A DNA stretch of 64,000 nucleotides, from the NCBI GenBank assembly GCA_944319935.1, contig CALUFM010000001.1, positions 1-64,000 on the forward strand, read 5' to 3'. Origin of the DNA: an uncultured Prevotella sp. Lineage in GTDB: Bacteria; Bacteroidota; Bacteroidia; Bacteroidales; Bacteroidaceae. The position numbers and the translations under genes were made by a program. Each line of letters begins with the position of its first letter. The stretch's first letter is position 1. The notes under the pieces were generated by a model. It was not told the DNA's origin. It searched no databases and was given only the letters and a program-made list of their open reading frames with translations. Shown here piece by piece: positions 18,718-27,330 of this stretch.

Positions 18718-18754
18718 AAAAGGCCGTCTCTCTTTTCATAAAAGATGGCCTTTT
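18718..18754 (+). terminator. Stem-loop between convergent genes
   Basis: AAAAGGCC (18718-18725) pairs with GGCCTTTT (18747-18754), with further pairing inside (CTTTT/AAAAG). It can serve as terminator for the C11 peptidase gene and for the convergent membrane-protein gene. The following bases to 18810 share TGGCATATTGGT and GGCCGC with a repeat at 51364-51389. Confidence 0.7.
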
Positions 18755-18815
18755 GCTTTGTAATATGTCATGTTTTGGATTTTGAAAGATGGCATATTGG
18801 TATTGGCCGCATGTC

Positions 18816-19412
18816 TTATAGGAATACGAATGTGATTGTCTTGTACAACTGCATCGCCAGTATATATATGGGAAAAAGTGGAGCGAATGCGCTAAATCCG
18901 GCATAAAGGCTTTTGACTGCATTGTTGGTGTTGTCGTAACTTCCACTTACAATTCCGTAAATGATGGATATGAAAGTTATTGTAAATGCCATTATCGGAA
19001 TGGCGGCCGCACTGAACGCACTTGGGTATAAGTTTCCCGACACCCCAAGAAGTACCGCATGAGGAACGAAAGCAAGCATTATTACGATGGCAGTGATGAC
19101 GCATAATAATGCTATTGCCATAAATGCCGCATGGCGTTGGCGGTATGACATTTTTTTTTGTGTATGCTTGCGATGGAACAGTTTTTTCATCCCGCTATTC
19201 TGAAAAGAGCCGTATGCTATGGCGCATAAGACAAGCCAGACAAGCAGCGGGCTTGACATGTTGTCAACAAAGCCGCCAAAAAACCATCTTGCACCTTCCG
19301 CGCTTAGAACGGATTTTATAGGTAAAGACGGCATGGCGGAGCTGACAATCCAGGAGAATAGCGTCAACATTATTTGGCAAAGAGCTAAAATGACTATAAT
19401 CTTGTATCTCAT
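18816..19412 (-). CDS. Miniature AbgT-like membrane protein
   Basis: 198 residues with about five transmembrane helices (about 3-25, 52-70, 95-120, 135-157, 170-195). Two parts resemble different portions of AbgT (p-aminobenzoyl-glutamate transporter family, about 500 residues): SVLSAEGARWFFGGFVDNMSS matches the segment after the first helix of AbgT (LLSVEGLHWFLPNVIKNF in E. coli), and the second half (AIPIMAFTITFISIIYGIVSG... AFAPLFPIYILAMQLYKTITF) matches the middle of AbgT. The segments with the substrate-binding hairpins are missing. It is encoded 42 bp after the response regulator and is probably the last gene of the kdgK operon. Whether it transports anything is unknown. The likeness is from memory of the family, not from a search. 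Confidence 0.6.
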   Translation of the reverse strand: MRYKIIVILALCQIMLTLFSWIVSSAMPSLPIKSVLSAEGARWFFGGFVDNMSSPLLVWLVLCAIAYGSFQNSGMKKLFHRKHTQKKMSYRQRHAAFMAIALLCVITAIVIMLAFVPHAVLLGVSGNLYPSAFSAAAIPIMAFTITFISIIYGIVSGSYDNTNNAVKSLYAGFSAFAPLFPIYILAMQLYKTITFVFL

Positions 19413-19454
19413 AAGACAATCTATGAAATCGGGTGGGGCAGTTGGTGACTTTTG

Positions 19455-20180
19455 TCACTCCTCGTCAGGTACAAGGTTGTCAATGTCGATAATGTGCAGT
19501 TCAATGGCTTTGGTCACAAGGCGTGTAGCGTTCACGCCGATGCCACCGTTCCCTTTGGGAAACAATTTCTTCACAAGTTCGTTCTGCCGCTTTTCAAGGC
19601 TTTTGACACCGAATGGCATTCCGCGTAATCCTGTTATCTGTTCTTTTGTGTACCCCAACGCCAAATGGCGCAAGAAACGTTCGTCATATTCATCGATTTC
19701 ATAGTCAACAATTGCTTCTTGTCTCAATATTTGGTTGTTGACAGTTTGTTTGAATCGTTTGATTATGGTCTCAAGTATGGGTTGGTTGAAGACAAGTTTG
19801 CGCCCGCTCATTACACTGATGACATCGTCTCTTGTCAACAGTTCGCCGCTTTTGAGGATTATTCCGTCACATCCAGCGTCAAGTGCGTCAACCCACAGTT
19901 TTTCATTCAAGATTTCTCCAGTGAATATCAGCACTTTTATTTCAGGGCGAGTCTCCTTGGTTTGCCGGCATATTTCCACTCCGACAGTAGTAGAACCGCC
20001 AAGACCTAAATCAAGAAGGACCAAATCAGGTTGTTGCTGTTTAAGCAAACGCCAATACTCAGTTTCGTTGCAAGCTGTTCCTATTATCTCTGCTTCAGGA
20101 ACATCGTTACGCAATATTCCTTCTGTGCCTTTCAGTTCGAGGGGCACGTCTTCAACGATTATGATTTTAATTTTATCCAT
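19455..20180 (-). CDS. Response regulator with Bacteroidetes-type DNA-binding output
   Basis: 241 residues. The N-terminal receiver domain (about 1-120) has the acidic pocket Glu10-Asp11, the phospho-acceptor Asp57 (LVLLDLGLGG), Thr87 in IFTGE and Lys110 in IILKSGE, so it should be phosphorylated. The C-terminal output (about 150-241) has a helix-turn-helix-like stretch (ERFLRHLALGYTKEQITGLRGMPFGVKSLEKRQNELVKKLF) of the kind I recall as DUF5932 in Bacteroides regulators. It lies 48 bp downstream of the hybrid sensor kinase, its likely partner, and 42 bp upstream of the mini-AbgT gene. Confidence 0.85.
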   Translation of the reverse strand: MDKIKIIIVEDVPLELKGTEGILRNDVPEAEIIGTACNETEYWRLLKQQQPDLVLLDLGLGGSTTVGVEICRQTKETRPEIKVLIFTGEILNEKLWVDALDAGCDGIILKSGELLTRDDVISVMSGRKLVFNQPILETIIKRFKQTVNNQILRQEAIVDYEIDEYDERFLRHLALGYTKEQITGLRGMPFGVKSLEKRQNELVKKLFPKGNGGIGVNATRLVTKAIELHIIDIDNLVPDEE

Positions 20181-20228
20181 TTCAAAACATGTTTATATTT
20201 ATGCCAGCTACCAGCAAAGGGCATTGGG

Positions 20229-23200
20229 TCAGGCCTGTGCTTCCATTGCCGTGTTGTTGTCAATATGATTTTTCGTTTCATTCCTTGTATATCGTGCCAG
20301 TGTCACGTTCACCTGTGTGCATCCGTTGTCGCCGGGCATGATGTCAATGCCGCATCCGTACAAGTTTGTTTGTTCCGCACATGTCCTTATTATTTGCCTG
20401 CAAACAAGGAATGGGAGATTGTTTGTTGATGGTGTGAACAAATCCTGGCATTGCTTTTCGGTTAGTATCATGTTGTGACAGGAAATGCCGATTACGACAT
20501 ATTTGCCTGTCGCCGACAATACAGAGACGTCTTTTTCTGTGAATTTGAATTGTTTTTTCAGGATTTCAAACAGGTATGCCAAGAGTACGGGGTCGCCTTT
20601 TGTCCATTCGTTTATTCCCAACATGCTGTCCATTGCGACAGGTTTGCATTCAAATGTTGTCATTTCCGATTGGATGTTCACTTGTTTGCACAACATGGAA
20701 TAAATTTCCTTGTAATAAGCAGCGACTTCAGTCAATGCGCCGATGTTGCCTGTCACGTCGTCAACCAACTGCCTTATGCGCGATGGGTAATACATGGTTT
20801 CGTGTTTAAGCGTGCTCAAACTGTTGTCGATAATGTTGTTGCTGACATACAGTTTGTCCGCTTCATACATCAATTTATTGTTGTAGTCGTTAGCTTGTTC
20901 TATTTTTAGTATTTTTGTTTGGTGCTGTTTGATAGATTTCGTCAAGGCTTCTTTTATTTTCAAAGTTACGTTCTGCAGGGTGGAAGGATATCTTGATATG
21001 TCAATGTTATTGATGAATGACAATTTGTCTTCGTTGGATTTGCTTGACAACAGGACGTTGTTCATCATTTCCACCTTGTCTACGCAAAAACGAAAATACA
21101 GTACATGCCGGTAATATAGGAAATAAAACGCGCTGACAATGAAAACAAGAAGTAGCACAAGTACAATCACGGCGATGGTCTTGTTCGTGCTTGAATTCTG
21201 CATTGTAAGGCAGTATTCCTCAAGTCCTTTGTCTGCTGAAAGTTGCTTGAACAATGAAGTGTACGCATCGTTGTTGTATTGGTATAATGCCCATTTGTGT
21301 AAGGCCAATGCGGCGATGGCACTTTCGTTGCGCATGTCTAATATTATTTCGTAGTCGGTTTCGACTTTGTGACGCAACCATTGGATTTCCGCCGGTGTGT
21401 CATGACCATCGTCGTTGAGTCTTATAAGGCGTTGCCCGTTATGGCGAACAGATTTATTATGCTTGTTTAAATACAGGCATACGGAATCGGCAAATGCCAA
21501 TGTCTTTTCATACGTGCCGTCAACGTTGCTGTAATAGGCCGAATCAGCATAAGCGTCAGCCTTTATGAGGTATTTGTCTGATTTGTTTTGGGCTTTTACG
21601 TTGCCGTTTAATCCCATGGAAAGAAATAAAAATATGAATAAGCGAACCATCCCGTATGGCAGCCTGAAGAAGAAGCGGCTGCCTTTTCCTTTCTCACTTT
21701 CAGCGAATAGTCCGCAAACATTGAATATGCGGCTTGTCTTTTTGTATTTGTTGATGATGCCTTGGCAGTTTGTCAATCCGAATCCATGGCCGTCGTGAAT
21801 TTTATTGTTGAATATGCTTGCAAGTTCGTCTTGTTTAAGCCCTATGCCTGAATCTTTGACGGATATTTCAACATAATCAATCTCTTTGGTCGCGTAAATT
21901 TCCACAACCCCACCATTGCTTGTGAATTTACGGGCATTGTCGGCTATGGTGTTAAGCATGAATACGGTTAGTATCTTGTCTGCTTTTACGTAGACATCCA
22001 ATGGTTTCACATCAAGTTTTACACCCTTTAATTGAAATGCCATTCCTGATTTTGCAACAATTTCAAAAACATCTTTCAGGTTAAAGCTTTCTATTTTCAA
22101 GCTCAGGCTGCCTTGTTGTATGCGTATCCAATGGGTCAACACGTTATTGTATTCATTTATCCTGTCGGCAAGCTCAGCAATATAAGTTAATCGCTCTTGG
22201 CGAATTTCTGGTTGCTCTTCCGCTTGTTCTAATCGTTTTGCTTCGCAGATAATCCTGTCAATGTACTGAACGACATTGTTCACGATGAAAATCTTAGCCT
22301 TGTTTTCAATGTTCAGCCGTTTGTATTTTGCCAATCGTAAGCCGTTGGCCTCCAACTGTTCGCATACTGTATCATATTCATCGTCAAGCTTGGCATTCTC
22401 ATGTTCATTGGCTTGTTCCCAAGCTTTTAACGGAGCAAGTAACTTTTCTATGTAATGTTCTTTATTCTTTCTTTGTTTCCCGAGCCGATTGAAAACAAAT
22501 AAAAGTACAACAACAATGGCTATCAATACAAGTATGAATGTTATAAGAAGATTTTGCTGGGCTGACGTGCGTTCTAATTGTTCTGCGCGTGCTTCAAGCT
22601 GGCGGTCTTGCCTTGTATATTCTTGGATGTCTAAATACTTGTTACGGTTTATGTCGCTGTTGTATTTGTCTCCAATCGCTGAGTAAACTATACTTAGGCA
22701 TTCCCTGATACTGGCGACTTGACTGGGTGACTTTTCAATGGACTTGTTTCGTGTCAAGGCATTGTCAAGGCAAATGAGTGCGGACGTGTAGTCTCCCAAA
22801 TTCCAATAGCAAAATGACAATGTGCGGTAAGCACCAGCGGTCTGGTAAACATCGCCGTATTCAATGAACAGGTTTAATGACTTTTGCGCCAAATACCCAG
22901 CCAGTAGGCTGTCAGGCATGTTGTCCTTGTTCAAATATTCAAAAGCGGCTTTGTTGCGCATTAAGAGATTGTCACCACCTTCGTCGAAATCAAGCAGGTG
23001 TTCACTTATTGCCTGCAATGAATTGGCTTGCCAATACGTCATCCCGCTACGTTCTGCGAGAACATTGCATTTGATTAGACATTCAAATTCTTTCTGTATG
23101 GTTTCTTCCCGCGAGTTTGCCTTTATCATTCCGCCGCTGCCTAATTGGTACAAATAGTTGAGATATTGGGCCGTGTCCGATTGTATCTCGCCAGACTGTT

Positions 23201-23783
23201 CTATGAGGTTCAGCGACTCTATTGATTGTTTGGTCAGACCTACGTAGTAATAATAAGTGGAGCAAACTATCGGAAATTCTGTTTTTGCGTAAACATATCG
23301 CTCCGTTTCATGCTCTGACAAATGCTTTTGTTCTTCGAAAATACGTTTAATCCTTCCCTCTGCACGTTCTTTATAGTCATAGAAAGCCCTGTTCTTGGAT
23401 TCACGTTGGCATAATTTCATGTGTTGGATGTCGGCTAACAATAGTTCCACCTGGTTGTCTGTTGACGATTCAACGCTGTCAAGATAAAGCCCGGCGGTTT
23501 CATATTCCATCTTTGCAATGCACACAAAAGCCAAGTTGTTGTACGCTTCTGCCTTGCCGGTCGGATAATTAGCCGACAAGCTTAAAGCTTTTTGGGCGTA
23601 TGTTGAGACAGAATCAAGATTCCGGTAGTGGTATGCATACGACAAACGATTCAACTTGTCAACCGCATCAGTGTCGTCATACGAAGAACAAGCTGAAAAA
23701 AATAAAAGGTCCAATATGCATAACAAGCATACTGAACCTTTTATGTAATGACTTTTATCCGCGTGCTTTCGCAATATAGCCAA
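20229..23783 (-). CDS. Large tandem sensor kinase (DUF5112/DUF5113-like) with split catalytic parts
   Basis: 1184-residue membrane kinase. Order: lipobox-like signal (Cys32), TPR-type helical sensor (about 40-395), transmembrane helix (411-432), coiled coil and a DHp-like region without histidine at the expected place (about 440-550), a complete HATPase with N box ADNARKF (Asn616), DSGIGL (644-649) and GHGFGL (665-670), then a second signal-like hydrophobic segment starting at Met712, a periplasmic part (731-867), a helix (868-892), a second DHp with an H-box [13 protein letters not shown] (His994) and a degenerate ATPase end. So ATP-binding and histidine lie in different halves. The start is a TTG inside the last codons of eda (29-bp overlap), as no ATG precedes the lipobox; a later TTG is possible. 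The response regulator follows after 48 bp. Confidence 0.88.
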   Translation of the reverse strand: MAILRKHADKSHYIKGSVCLLCILDLLFFSACSSYDDTDAVDKLNRLSYAYHYRNLDSVSTYAQKALSLSANYPTGKAEAYNNLAFVCIAKMEYETAGLYLDSVESSTDNQVELLLADIQHMKLCQRESKNRAFYDYKERAEGRIKRIFEEQKHLSEHETERYVYAKTEFPIVCSTYYYYVGLTKQSIESLNLIEQSGEIQSDTAQYLNYLYQLGSGGMIKANSREETIQKEFECLIKCNVLAERSGMTYWQANSLQAISEHLLDFDEGGDNLLMRNKAAFEYLNKDNMPDSLLAGYLAQKSLNLFIEYGDVYQTAGAYRTLSFCYWNLGDYTSALICLDNALTRNKSIEKSPSQVASIRECLSIVYSAIGDKYNSDINRNKYLDIQEYTRQDRQLEARAEQLERTSAQQNLLITFILVLIAIVVVLLFVFNRLGKQRKNKEHYIEKLLAPLKAWEQANEHENAKLDDEYDTVCEQLEANGLRLAKYKRLNIENKAKIFIVNNVVQYIDRIICEAKRLEQAEEQPEIRQERLTYIAELADRINEYNNVLTHWIRIQQGSLSLKIESFNLKDVFEIVAKSGMAFQLKGVKLDVKPLDVYVKADKILTVFMLNTIADNARKFTSNGGVVEIYATKEIDYVEISVKDSGIGLKQDELASIFNNKIHDGHGFGLTNCQGIINKYKKTSRIFNVCGLFAESEKGKGSRFFFRLPYGMVRLFIFLFLSMGLNGNVKAQNKSDKYLIKADAYADSAYYSNVDGTYEKTLAFADSVCLYLNKHNKSVRHNGQRLIRLNDDGHDTPAEIQWLRHKVETDYEIILDMRNESAIAALALHKWALYQYNNDAYTSLFKQLSADKGLEEYCLTMQNSSTNKTIAVIVLVLLLVFIVSAFYFLYYRHVLYFRFCVDKVEMMNNVLLSSKSNEDKLSFINNIDISRYPSTLQNVTLKIKEALTKSIKQHQTKILKIEQANDYNNKLMYEADKLYVSNNIIDNSLSTLKHETMYYPSRIRQLVDDVTGNIGALTEVAAYYKEIYSMLCKQVNIQSEMTTFECKPVAMDSMLGINEWTKGDPVLLAYLFEILKKQFKFTEKDVSVLSATGKYVVIGISCHNMILTEKQCQDLFTPSTNNLPFLVCRQIIRTCAEQTNLYGCGIDIMPGDNGCTQVNVTLARYTRNETKNHIDNNTAMEAQA

Positions 23784-24423
23784 ACGCCTCCTTGCACTTG
23801 TCAGTTATCGCCTGCCAATCGCCAGCGGCGACAACATCTTTCGGGAACAACTTTGACCCCATGCCAACGCAGAATACTCCCGCTTTGAACCAAGCTGTCA
23901 GGTTTTCCTCATCGGGCGAAACGCCACCGGTAACCATCAATTTAGACCAAGGCATGGGAGCCAACAGGCCTTTCACGAGTTTCGGGCCAAGTACGTCACC
24001 CGGGAACACCTTGCAAAGGTCGCAACCTTTTTCCTGGGCAAACCCAATTTCAGAAACGCTGCCGCATCCCGGAGTATAAGGTATAAGGCGACGGTTGCAA
24101 ACAGTTGCAATGTCAGGGTTGTACAGAGGACCTACAACGAAATTCGCGCCGAGCTGTATGTACAATGCAGCCGTGGCAGGGTCAACAACAGACCCGACAC
24201 CCAATGCCAATTCAGGGCATTCTTTATCAGCAAACTTCACAACCTCTCCGAACACCTCGTGAGCGAAGTCGCCACGGTTGGTGAACTCAAAAGCGCGGAC
24301 GCCGCCGTCATAACAAGCCTTGATGACTTTCTTTGCCACCTCAACGTCCTTGTGATAGAACACGGGCACCATTCCTGTTGTACCCATTTTCTGCAATACT
24401 GCTATTTTATCAAATTTTGCCAT
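23755..24423 (-). CDS. eda: 2-dehydro-3-deoxy-phosphogluconate aldolase (KDPG/KHG aldolase)
   Basis: Splits 2-keto-3-deoxy-6-phosphogluconate into pyruvate and glyceraldehyde-3-phosphate. The 222 residues form one class I aldolase barrel: Glu46 (AFEFTNRG), the Schiff-base Lys138 in CKVFPGD, and [10 protein letters not shown] (about 167-176) at the phosphate site. It follows kdgK, with only the small DUF4177-like gene in between, so KDG is phosphorylated and cleaved by products of one transcript. Its 3' end overlaps the start of the sensor kinase gene, which ties the kinase to the same mRNA. Confidence 0.95.
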   Translation of the reverse strand: MAKFDKIAVLQKMGTTGMVPVFYHKDVEVAKKVIKACYDGGVRAFEFTNRGDFAHEVFGEVVKFADKECPELALGVGSVVDPATAALYIQLGANFVVGPLYNPDIATVCNRRLIPYTPGCGSVSEIGFAQEKGCDLCKVFPGDVLGPKLVKGLLAPMPWSKLMVTGGVSPDEENLTAWFKAGVFCVGMGSKLFPKDVVAAGDWQAITDKCKEAFGYIAKARG

Positions 24424-24432
24424 TTCCCTATT

Positions 24433-24570
24433 TTATTTTTCTCGTTTGAAAACCAAATACAGACCGAGGCAATAGGAGCAAACCAGCTCCCATCCCTCGT
24501 CCGCAAGTTTGTTGATGTTTTGCTCTTCGTTGCCTAAGAAGCATTTCACCTTATATTCATATCGCGCCAT
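24433..24570 (-). CDS. DUF4177-like miniprotein between kdgK and eda
   Basis: 45 residues starting at the ATG (24568-24570) that reads MARYEYKVKCFLG; a longer frame to 24633 would overlap kdgK and is less likely. The pattern Y.YKV......IN.LADEGWELV....GLYLVFKRE is that of DUF4177, a small alpha-beta fold with no known function. It is 10 bp after the kdgK stop and 9 bp before the eda start, so it is almost surely translated from the same mRNA. Such proteins are easily missed in annotation because of their size. Confidence 0.8.
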   Translation of the reverse strand: MARYEYKVKCFLGNEEQNINKLADEGWELVCSYCLGLYLVFKREK

Positions 24571-24580
24571 AAAGCGTGTC

Positions 24581-25606
24581 TTATCTCTGTACGCGGCCAG
24601 AAGCGTCGCCGCCGGCGAGGTTAGCCACCTCATCGGCAGACATAAGGTTGAAGTCGCCAGGTATGGTGTGCTTCAGCGCAGAAGCGGCCACAGCGAACTC
24701 AAGAGCCTTGCCTTGGTCGTCAGGATATGTCAGAAGGCCGTGGATAAGACCTCCGGCGAAAGAGTCTCCACCGCCCACACGGTCAATGATAGGCATGATG
24801 TCATAGTGTTTGCTCTGATAGAACTCCTTGCCGTTGTAGATAAGGGCTTTCCAGCCGTTGTGGCTTGCAGAGAGAGATTCGCGCAATGTGGAAACTACAT
24901 ACTTGAAGCCGAATGTCTCCATCATTCCCTTGAAGATGCCGTAATATCCTTCAGCGTCTGTCTTACCGCCTTCAACGTCAGCGTCAGGCTTGAAGCCGAG
25001 GCACAACTGTGCGTCTTCCTCATTGCCTATGCAGACGTCAACATATTTCATGAGGGGCTTCATTATGCTCTGTGCCTTTTCTGAAGTCCACAGCTTCTTG
25101 CGGAAGTTGAGGTCAACGCTCACTGTCACTCCGTGACGCTTTGCAGCCTCGCAAGCCAAACGCGTCAGTTCTGCGGCCTTGTCGCTGATGGCCGGTGTGA
25201 TGCCGCTCCAATGGAACCATTGCGCCCCTTCCATGATTTTGTCGAAATCAAAGTCTGACGGGTCGGCCTCAGCAATAGAGCTGTGCGCACGGTCGTAAAT
25301 GACCTTTGACGGGCGCATGCTTGCTCCACTCTCAAGGTAATATATGCCGAGCCTGTCACCACCGCGGGCGATGTACTGTGTGTTCACACCGTAACGGCGC
25401 AATGCGTTGAGTGCGCATTGTCCGATTTCGTGTTTGGGCAACTTTGTCACGAAGTATGCGTCATGTCCATAGTTGGCAACGCTGACGGCAACGTTTGCCT
25501 CGCCGCCGCCATATACGACGTCAAAACTATCGCTTTGGACAAATCTCTTTTGACCCGGAGAAGAAAGGCGAAGCATTATTTCACCTAATGTTACAACTTT
25601 AGCCAT
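24581..25606 (-). CDS. kdgK: 2-keto-3-deoxygluconate kinase (PfkB sugar kinase)
   Basis: Phosphorylates KDG in uronate breakdown. 341 residues with both ribokinase-family signatures: the N-terminal GGGEANVAVSVANYG (about 33-47) and the C-terminal anion-hole motif DRVGGGDSFAGGLIHG (about 275-290, catalytic Asp in GGGDS). Near the N-terminus, GEIMLRLSSPG is usual for KdgK. The neighbour eda makes KDG kinase the best call among PfkB members. First gene of the operon running to 18816, with a good promoter at 25666-25697. Confidence 0.92.
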   Translation of the reverse strand: MAKVVTLGEIMLRLSSPGQKRFVQSDSFDVVYGGGEANVAVSVANYGHDAYFVTKLPKHEIGQCALNALRRYGVNTQYIARGGDRLGIYYLESGASMRPSKVIYDRAHSSIAEADPSDFDFDKIMEGAQWFHWSGITPAISDKAAELTRLACEAAKRHGVTVSVDLNFRKKLWTSEKAQSIMKPLMKYVDVCIGNEEDAQLCLGFKPDADVEGGKTDAEGYYGIFKGMMETFGFKYVVSTLRESLSASHNGWKALIYNGKEFYQSKHYDIMPIIDRVGGGDSFAGGLIHGLLTYPDDQGKALEFAVAASALKHTIPGDFNLMSADEVANLAGGDASGRVQR

Positions 25607-25665
25607 TTTCTTTAAAATTTAGTTTTTTGAATGTTTATAGTCTGTTTCTATTTGTTTTTCGTTCA

Positions 25666-25697
25666 CAAAATTAATATTTTAATTAAAATCAGGCAAA
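25666..25697 (-). promoter_or_regulatory. Promoter of the kdgK-eda-sensor operon
   Basis: On the minus strand TTTG (25694-25697) and TAATTTTG (25666-25673) are separated by 20 nt, a good match to the Bacteroidetes -33/-7 promoter. The start codon of kdgK lies about 60 bp downstream. Confidence 0.7.
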
Positions 25698-25863
25698 TAA
25701 ATGCGTGAAAAAATATGTTTTTTTGTGCAAGCGCGTTAATGGTGTGTTCATGTTCTGTCATATTGTCGTTGCTGATGTTTCAATAAGTTTGCAATGACAC
25801 TGTGTGGCTGTTGAAGCTTGCGGGAACATGGTTCCTGTTACATGTCATTTTTATTATAGACGC

Positions 25864-25900
25864 AATACGTGGCTTTTTGTACTACGAAAAGCCACGTATT
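25864..25900. repeat. Perfect 14-bp inverted repeat
   Basis: AATACGTGGCTTTT (25864-25877) and AAAAGCCACGTATT (25887-25900) form a perfect stem with a 9-nt loop. No gene ends nearby on either strand (kdgK and dinB are divergent), so it is not an ordinary terminator. It borders directly on a repeat described next. Confidence 0.8.
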
Positions 25901-25985
25901 GACGAATGAAAGGCCGCATTTTGCAGTGTGGATGACAGCCTTTTACAACTTGTTGAGAGACAGCATGTTATAAACGTAAGGAAGC
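25896..25985. repeat. Interspersed intergenic repeat, copy 1
   Basis: Contains GGCCGC (25912), CAGCCTTTTACA (25936) and AGCATGTT (25962) in the same order, and nearly the same spacing, as at 51384, 51408 and 51431. About 560 bp (25607-26168) between kdgK and dinB hold this repeat, the inverted repeat, two promoters and no gene; a 76-codon minus-strand frame across it has no recognisable domain. Confidence 0.65.
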
Positions 25986-26079
25986 TTTGTTGCTTGGATT
26001 GCGAGTGAATTGCTCGTAGGCAAAACTTGTTTGAGGGCTTAAATTTCTTTTGCGACAATGTGTTTTGAAGTAATTTTAT

Positions 26080-26087
26080 TACATTTG
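26080..26087 (+). promoter_or_regulatory. -7 box in front of dinB
   Basis: TACATTTG fits TAnnTTTG and lies about 80 bp before the dinB start. A TTTTG further upstream is only about 13 nt away, so the -33 element is unclear. Confidence 0.5.
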
Positions 26088-26168
26088 CACGTATATTAAA
26101 ACATACAGGCAAATGCCAGATAAGGCGTTTCTGTCTATCCGCATTTCTTCATATAGAGTAGGACACGG

Positions 26169-27242
26169 TTGAGAAAGATTATTCATATCGACATGGATGC
26201 GTTCTTTGCCTCAGTAGAGCAAAGGGACAACCCTGAACTTCGCGGCAAGCCGATTGCCGTGGGGTTTGACGGTCCTCGTGGAGTCGTGGCGACCGCCAGC
26301 TATGAAGCGAGAAAATATGGCGTACATTCAGCCATGTCGATGGCCAAGGCCAAGATGTTGTGTCCGCAGTTGACTGTCGTTTCTTCGGACCACGATTATT
26401 ATAAAAAGGTGTCATTGCAGGTTCGTGAGATTTTCGAACGATACACGGAACAAATCGAACCGTTGTCTATCGACGAGGCTTTTCTCGATGTTACGGAATG
26501 TAAAATCAGTGGAATGACTGCTGAGGAAATAGCTGTCGCCATCAGGTCTGCCATCCGTTCAGAGTTGAATCTTACGGCTTCAGCCGGTGTGTCGTATAAC
26601 AAGTTCTTGGCGAAAATCGCCTCTGATTACAATAAGCCGGACGGGATGTTTGTCGTCAGCCATGATGACGCGTCCGATTTCATAGCAGAACTGCCGATTG
26701 AAAAGTTTTGGGGTGTAGGCCCTAAAACGGCACGGACAATGCATAAGATGGGAATTTTCAATGGCCTTCAATTAAGAAAATGCTCGTTAAGCCATCTCAC
26801 CGAAGTTTTTGGGCGCATGGGACAGGTTTATTACAGCTTTGCGAGAGGAATTGACGAGCGTCCCGTGGAGACGGCGAGGCTTAGGAAATCGGTAGGCTGC
26901 GAGCAAACGTTCGTCAGCGACTTGCATAAAAAGTCAGCACTCTTGATAGAGCTATACCATATCGTCATCGAGCTTGTTGGACGTTTGGGAAAGAGTGGTT
27001 TCAGTGGATATACGCTTACGTTGAAAGTGAAATTTTATGATTTTACGCAAATAACACGAAGCACGTCGCAAAACAAACCGTTGAAGCGGAAAGAAGACAT
27101 CCTGCCATTGGCCAAGAGATTGCTGGAGCAGGTTGATTGCACTTCAAAGCCAATAAGGCTGATGGGGTTGTCTGTTTCCAATCCGGAAGATGAATTCAAG
27201 CGGAAAACATGGGTGGAGGGCGAACTCGACTTTAAAGATTAG
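26169..27242 (+). CDS. dinB: DNA polymerase IV (Y family)
   Basis: Error-prone translesion polymerase of 357 residues. Catalytic acids are in HIDMDAFFASVEQ (Asp8) and SIDEAFLDV (about 103-111, Asp and Glu), the thumb helix-hairpin-helix is around WGVGPKTARTMHKMGI (about 179-194), and the little-finger domain occupies the C-terminal third. The start is TTG: it gives the standard N-terminus RKIIHIDMDAFF, an in-frame TAG lies five codons upstream, and the next ATG would remove the first catalytic strand. No C-terminal beta-clamp motif that I can name with certainty. Confidence 0.95.
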   Translation: MRKIIHIDMDAFFASVEQRDNPELRGKPIAVGFDGPRGVVATASYEARKYGVHSAMSMAKAKMLCPQLTVVSSDHDYYKKVSLQVREIFERYTEQIEPLSIDEAFLDVTECKISGMTAEEIAVAIRSAIRSELNLTASAGVSYNKFLAKIASDYNKPDGMFVVSHDDASDFIAELPIEKFWGVGPKTARTMHKMGIFNGLQLRKCSLSHLTEVFGRMGQVYYSFARGIDERPVETARLRKSVGCEQTFVSDLHKKSALLIELYHIVIELVGRLGKSGFSGYTLTLKVKFYDFTQITRSTSQNKPLKRKEDILPLAKRLLEQVDCTSKPIRLMGLSVSNPEDEFKRKTWVEGELDFKD

Positions 27243-27264
27243 CGTCATTTTATTTTACGATGTT

Positions 27265-27295
27265 TTGCATTTATAGAATTTGTTTTGTACATTTG
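27265..27295 (+). promoter_or_regulatory. Promoter of pyk
   Basis: TACATTTG (27288-27295) preceded at 19-20 nt by TTTGC (27264-27268). A good Bacteroidetes promoter about 35 bp before the start codon. Confidence 0.7.
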
Positions 27296-27330
27296 CAACA
27301 GAATTAAGACCAACGGTATAAATTCATAAG

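Noticed and set aside
25882..26112. 76-codon minus-strand open frame between kdgK and dinB
   Set aside because: It covers an intergenic repeat and the dinB -7 box; no domain is seen, so it is more likely part of the repeat than a gene.
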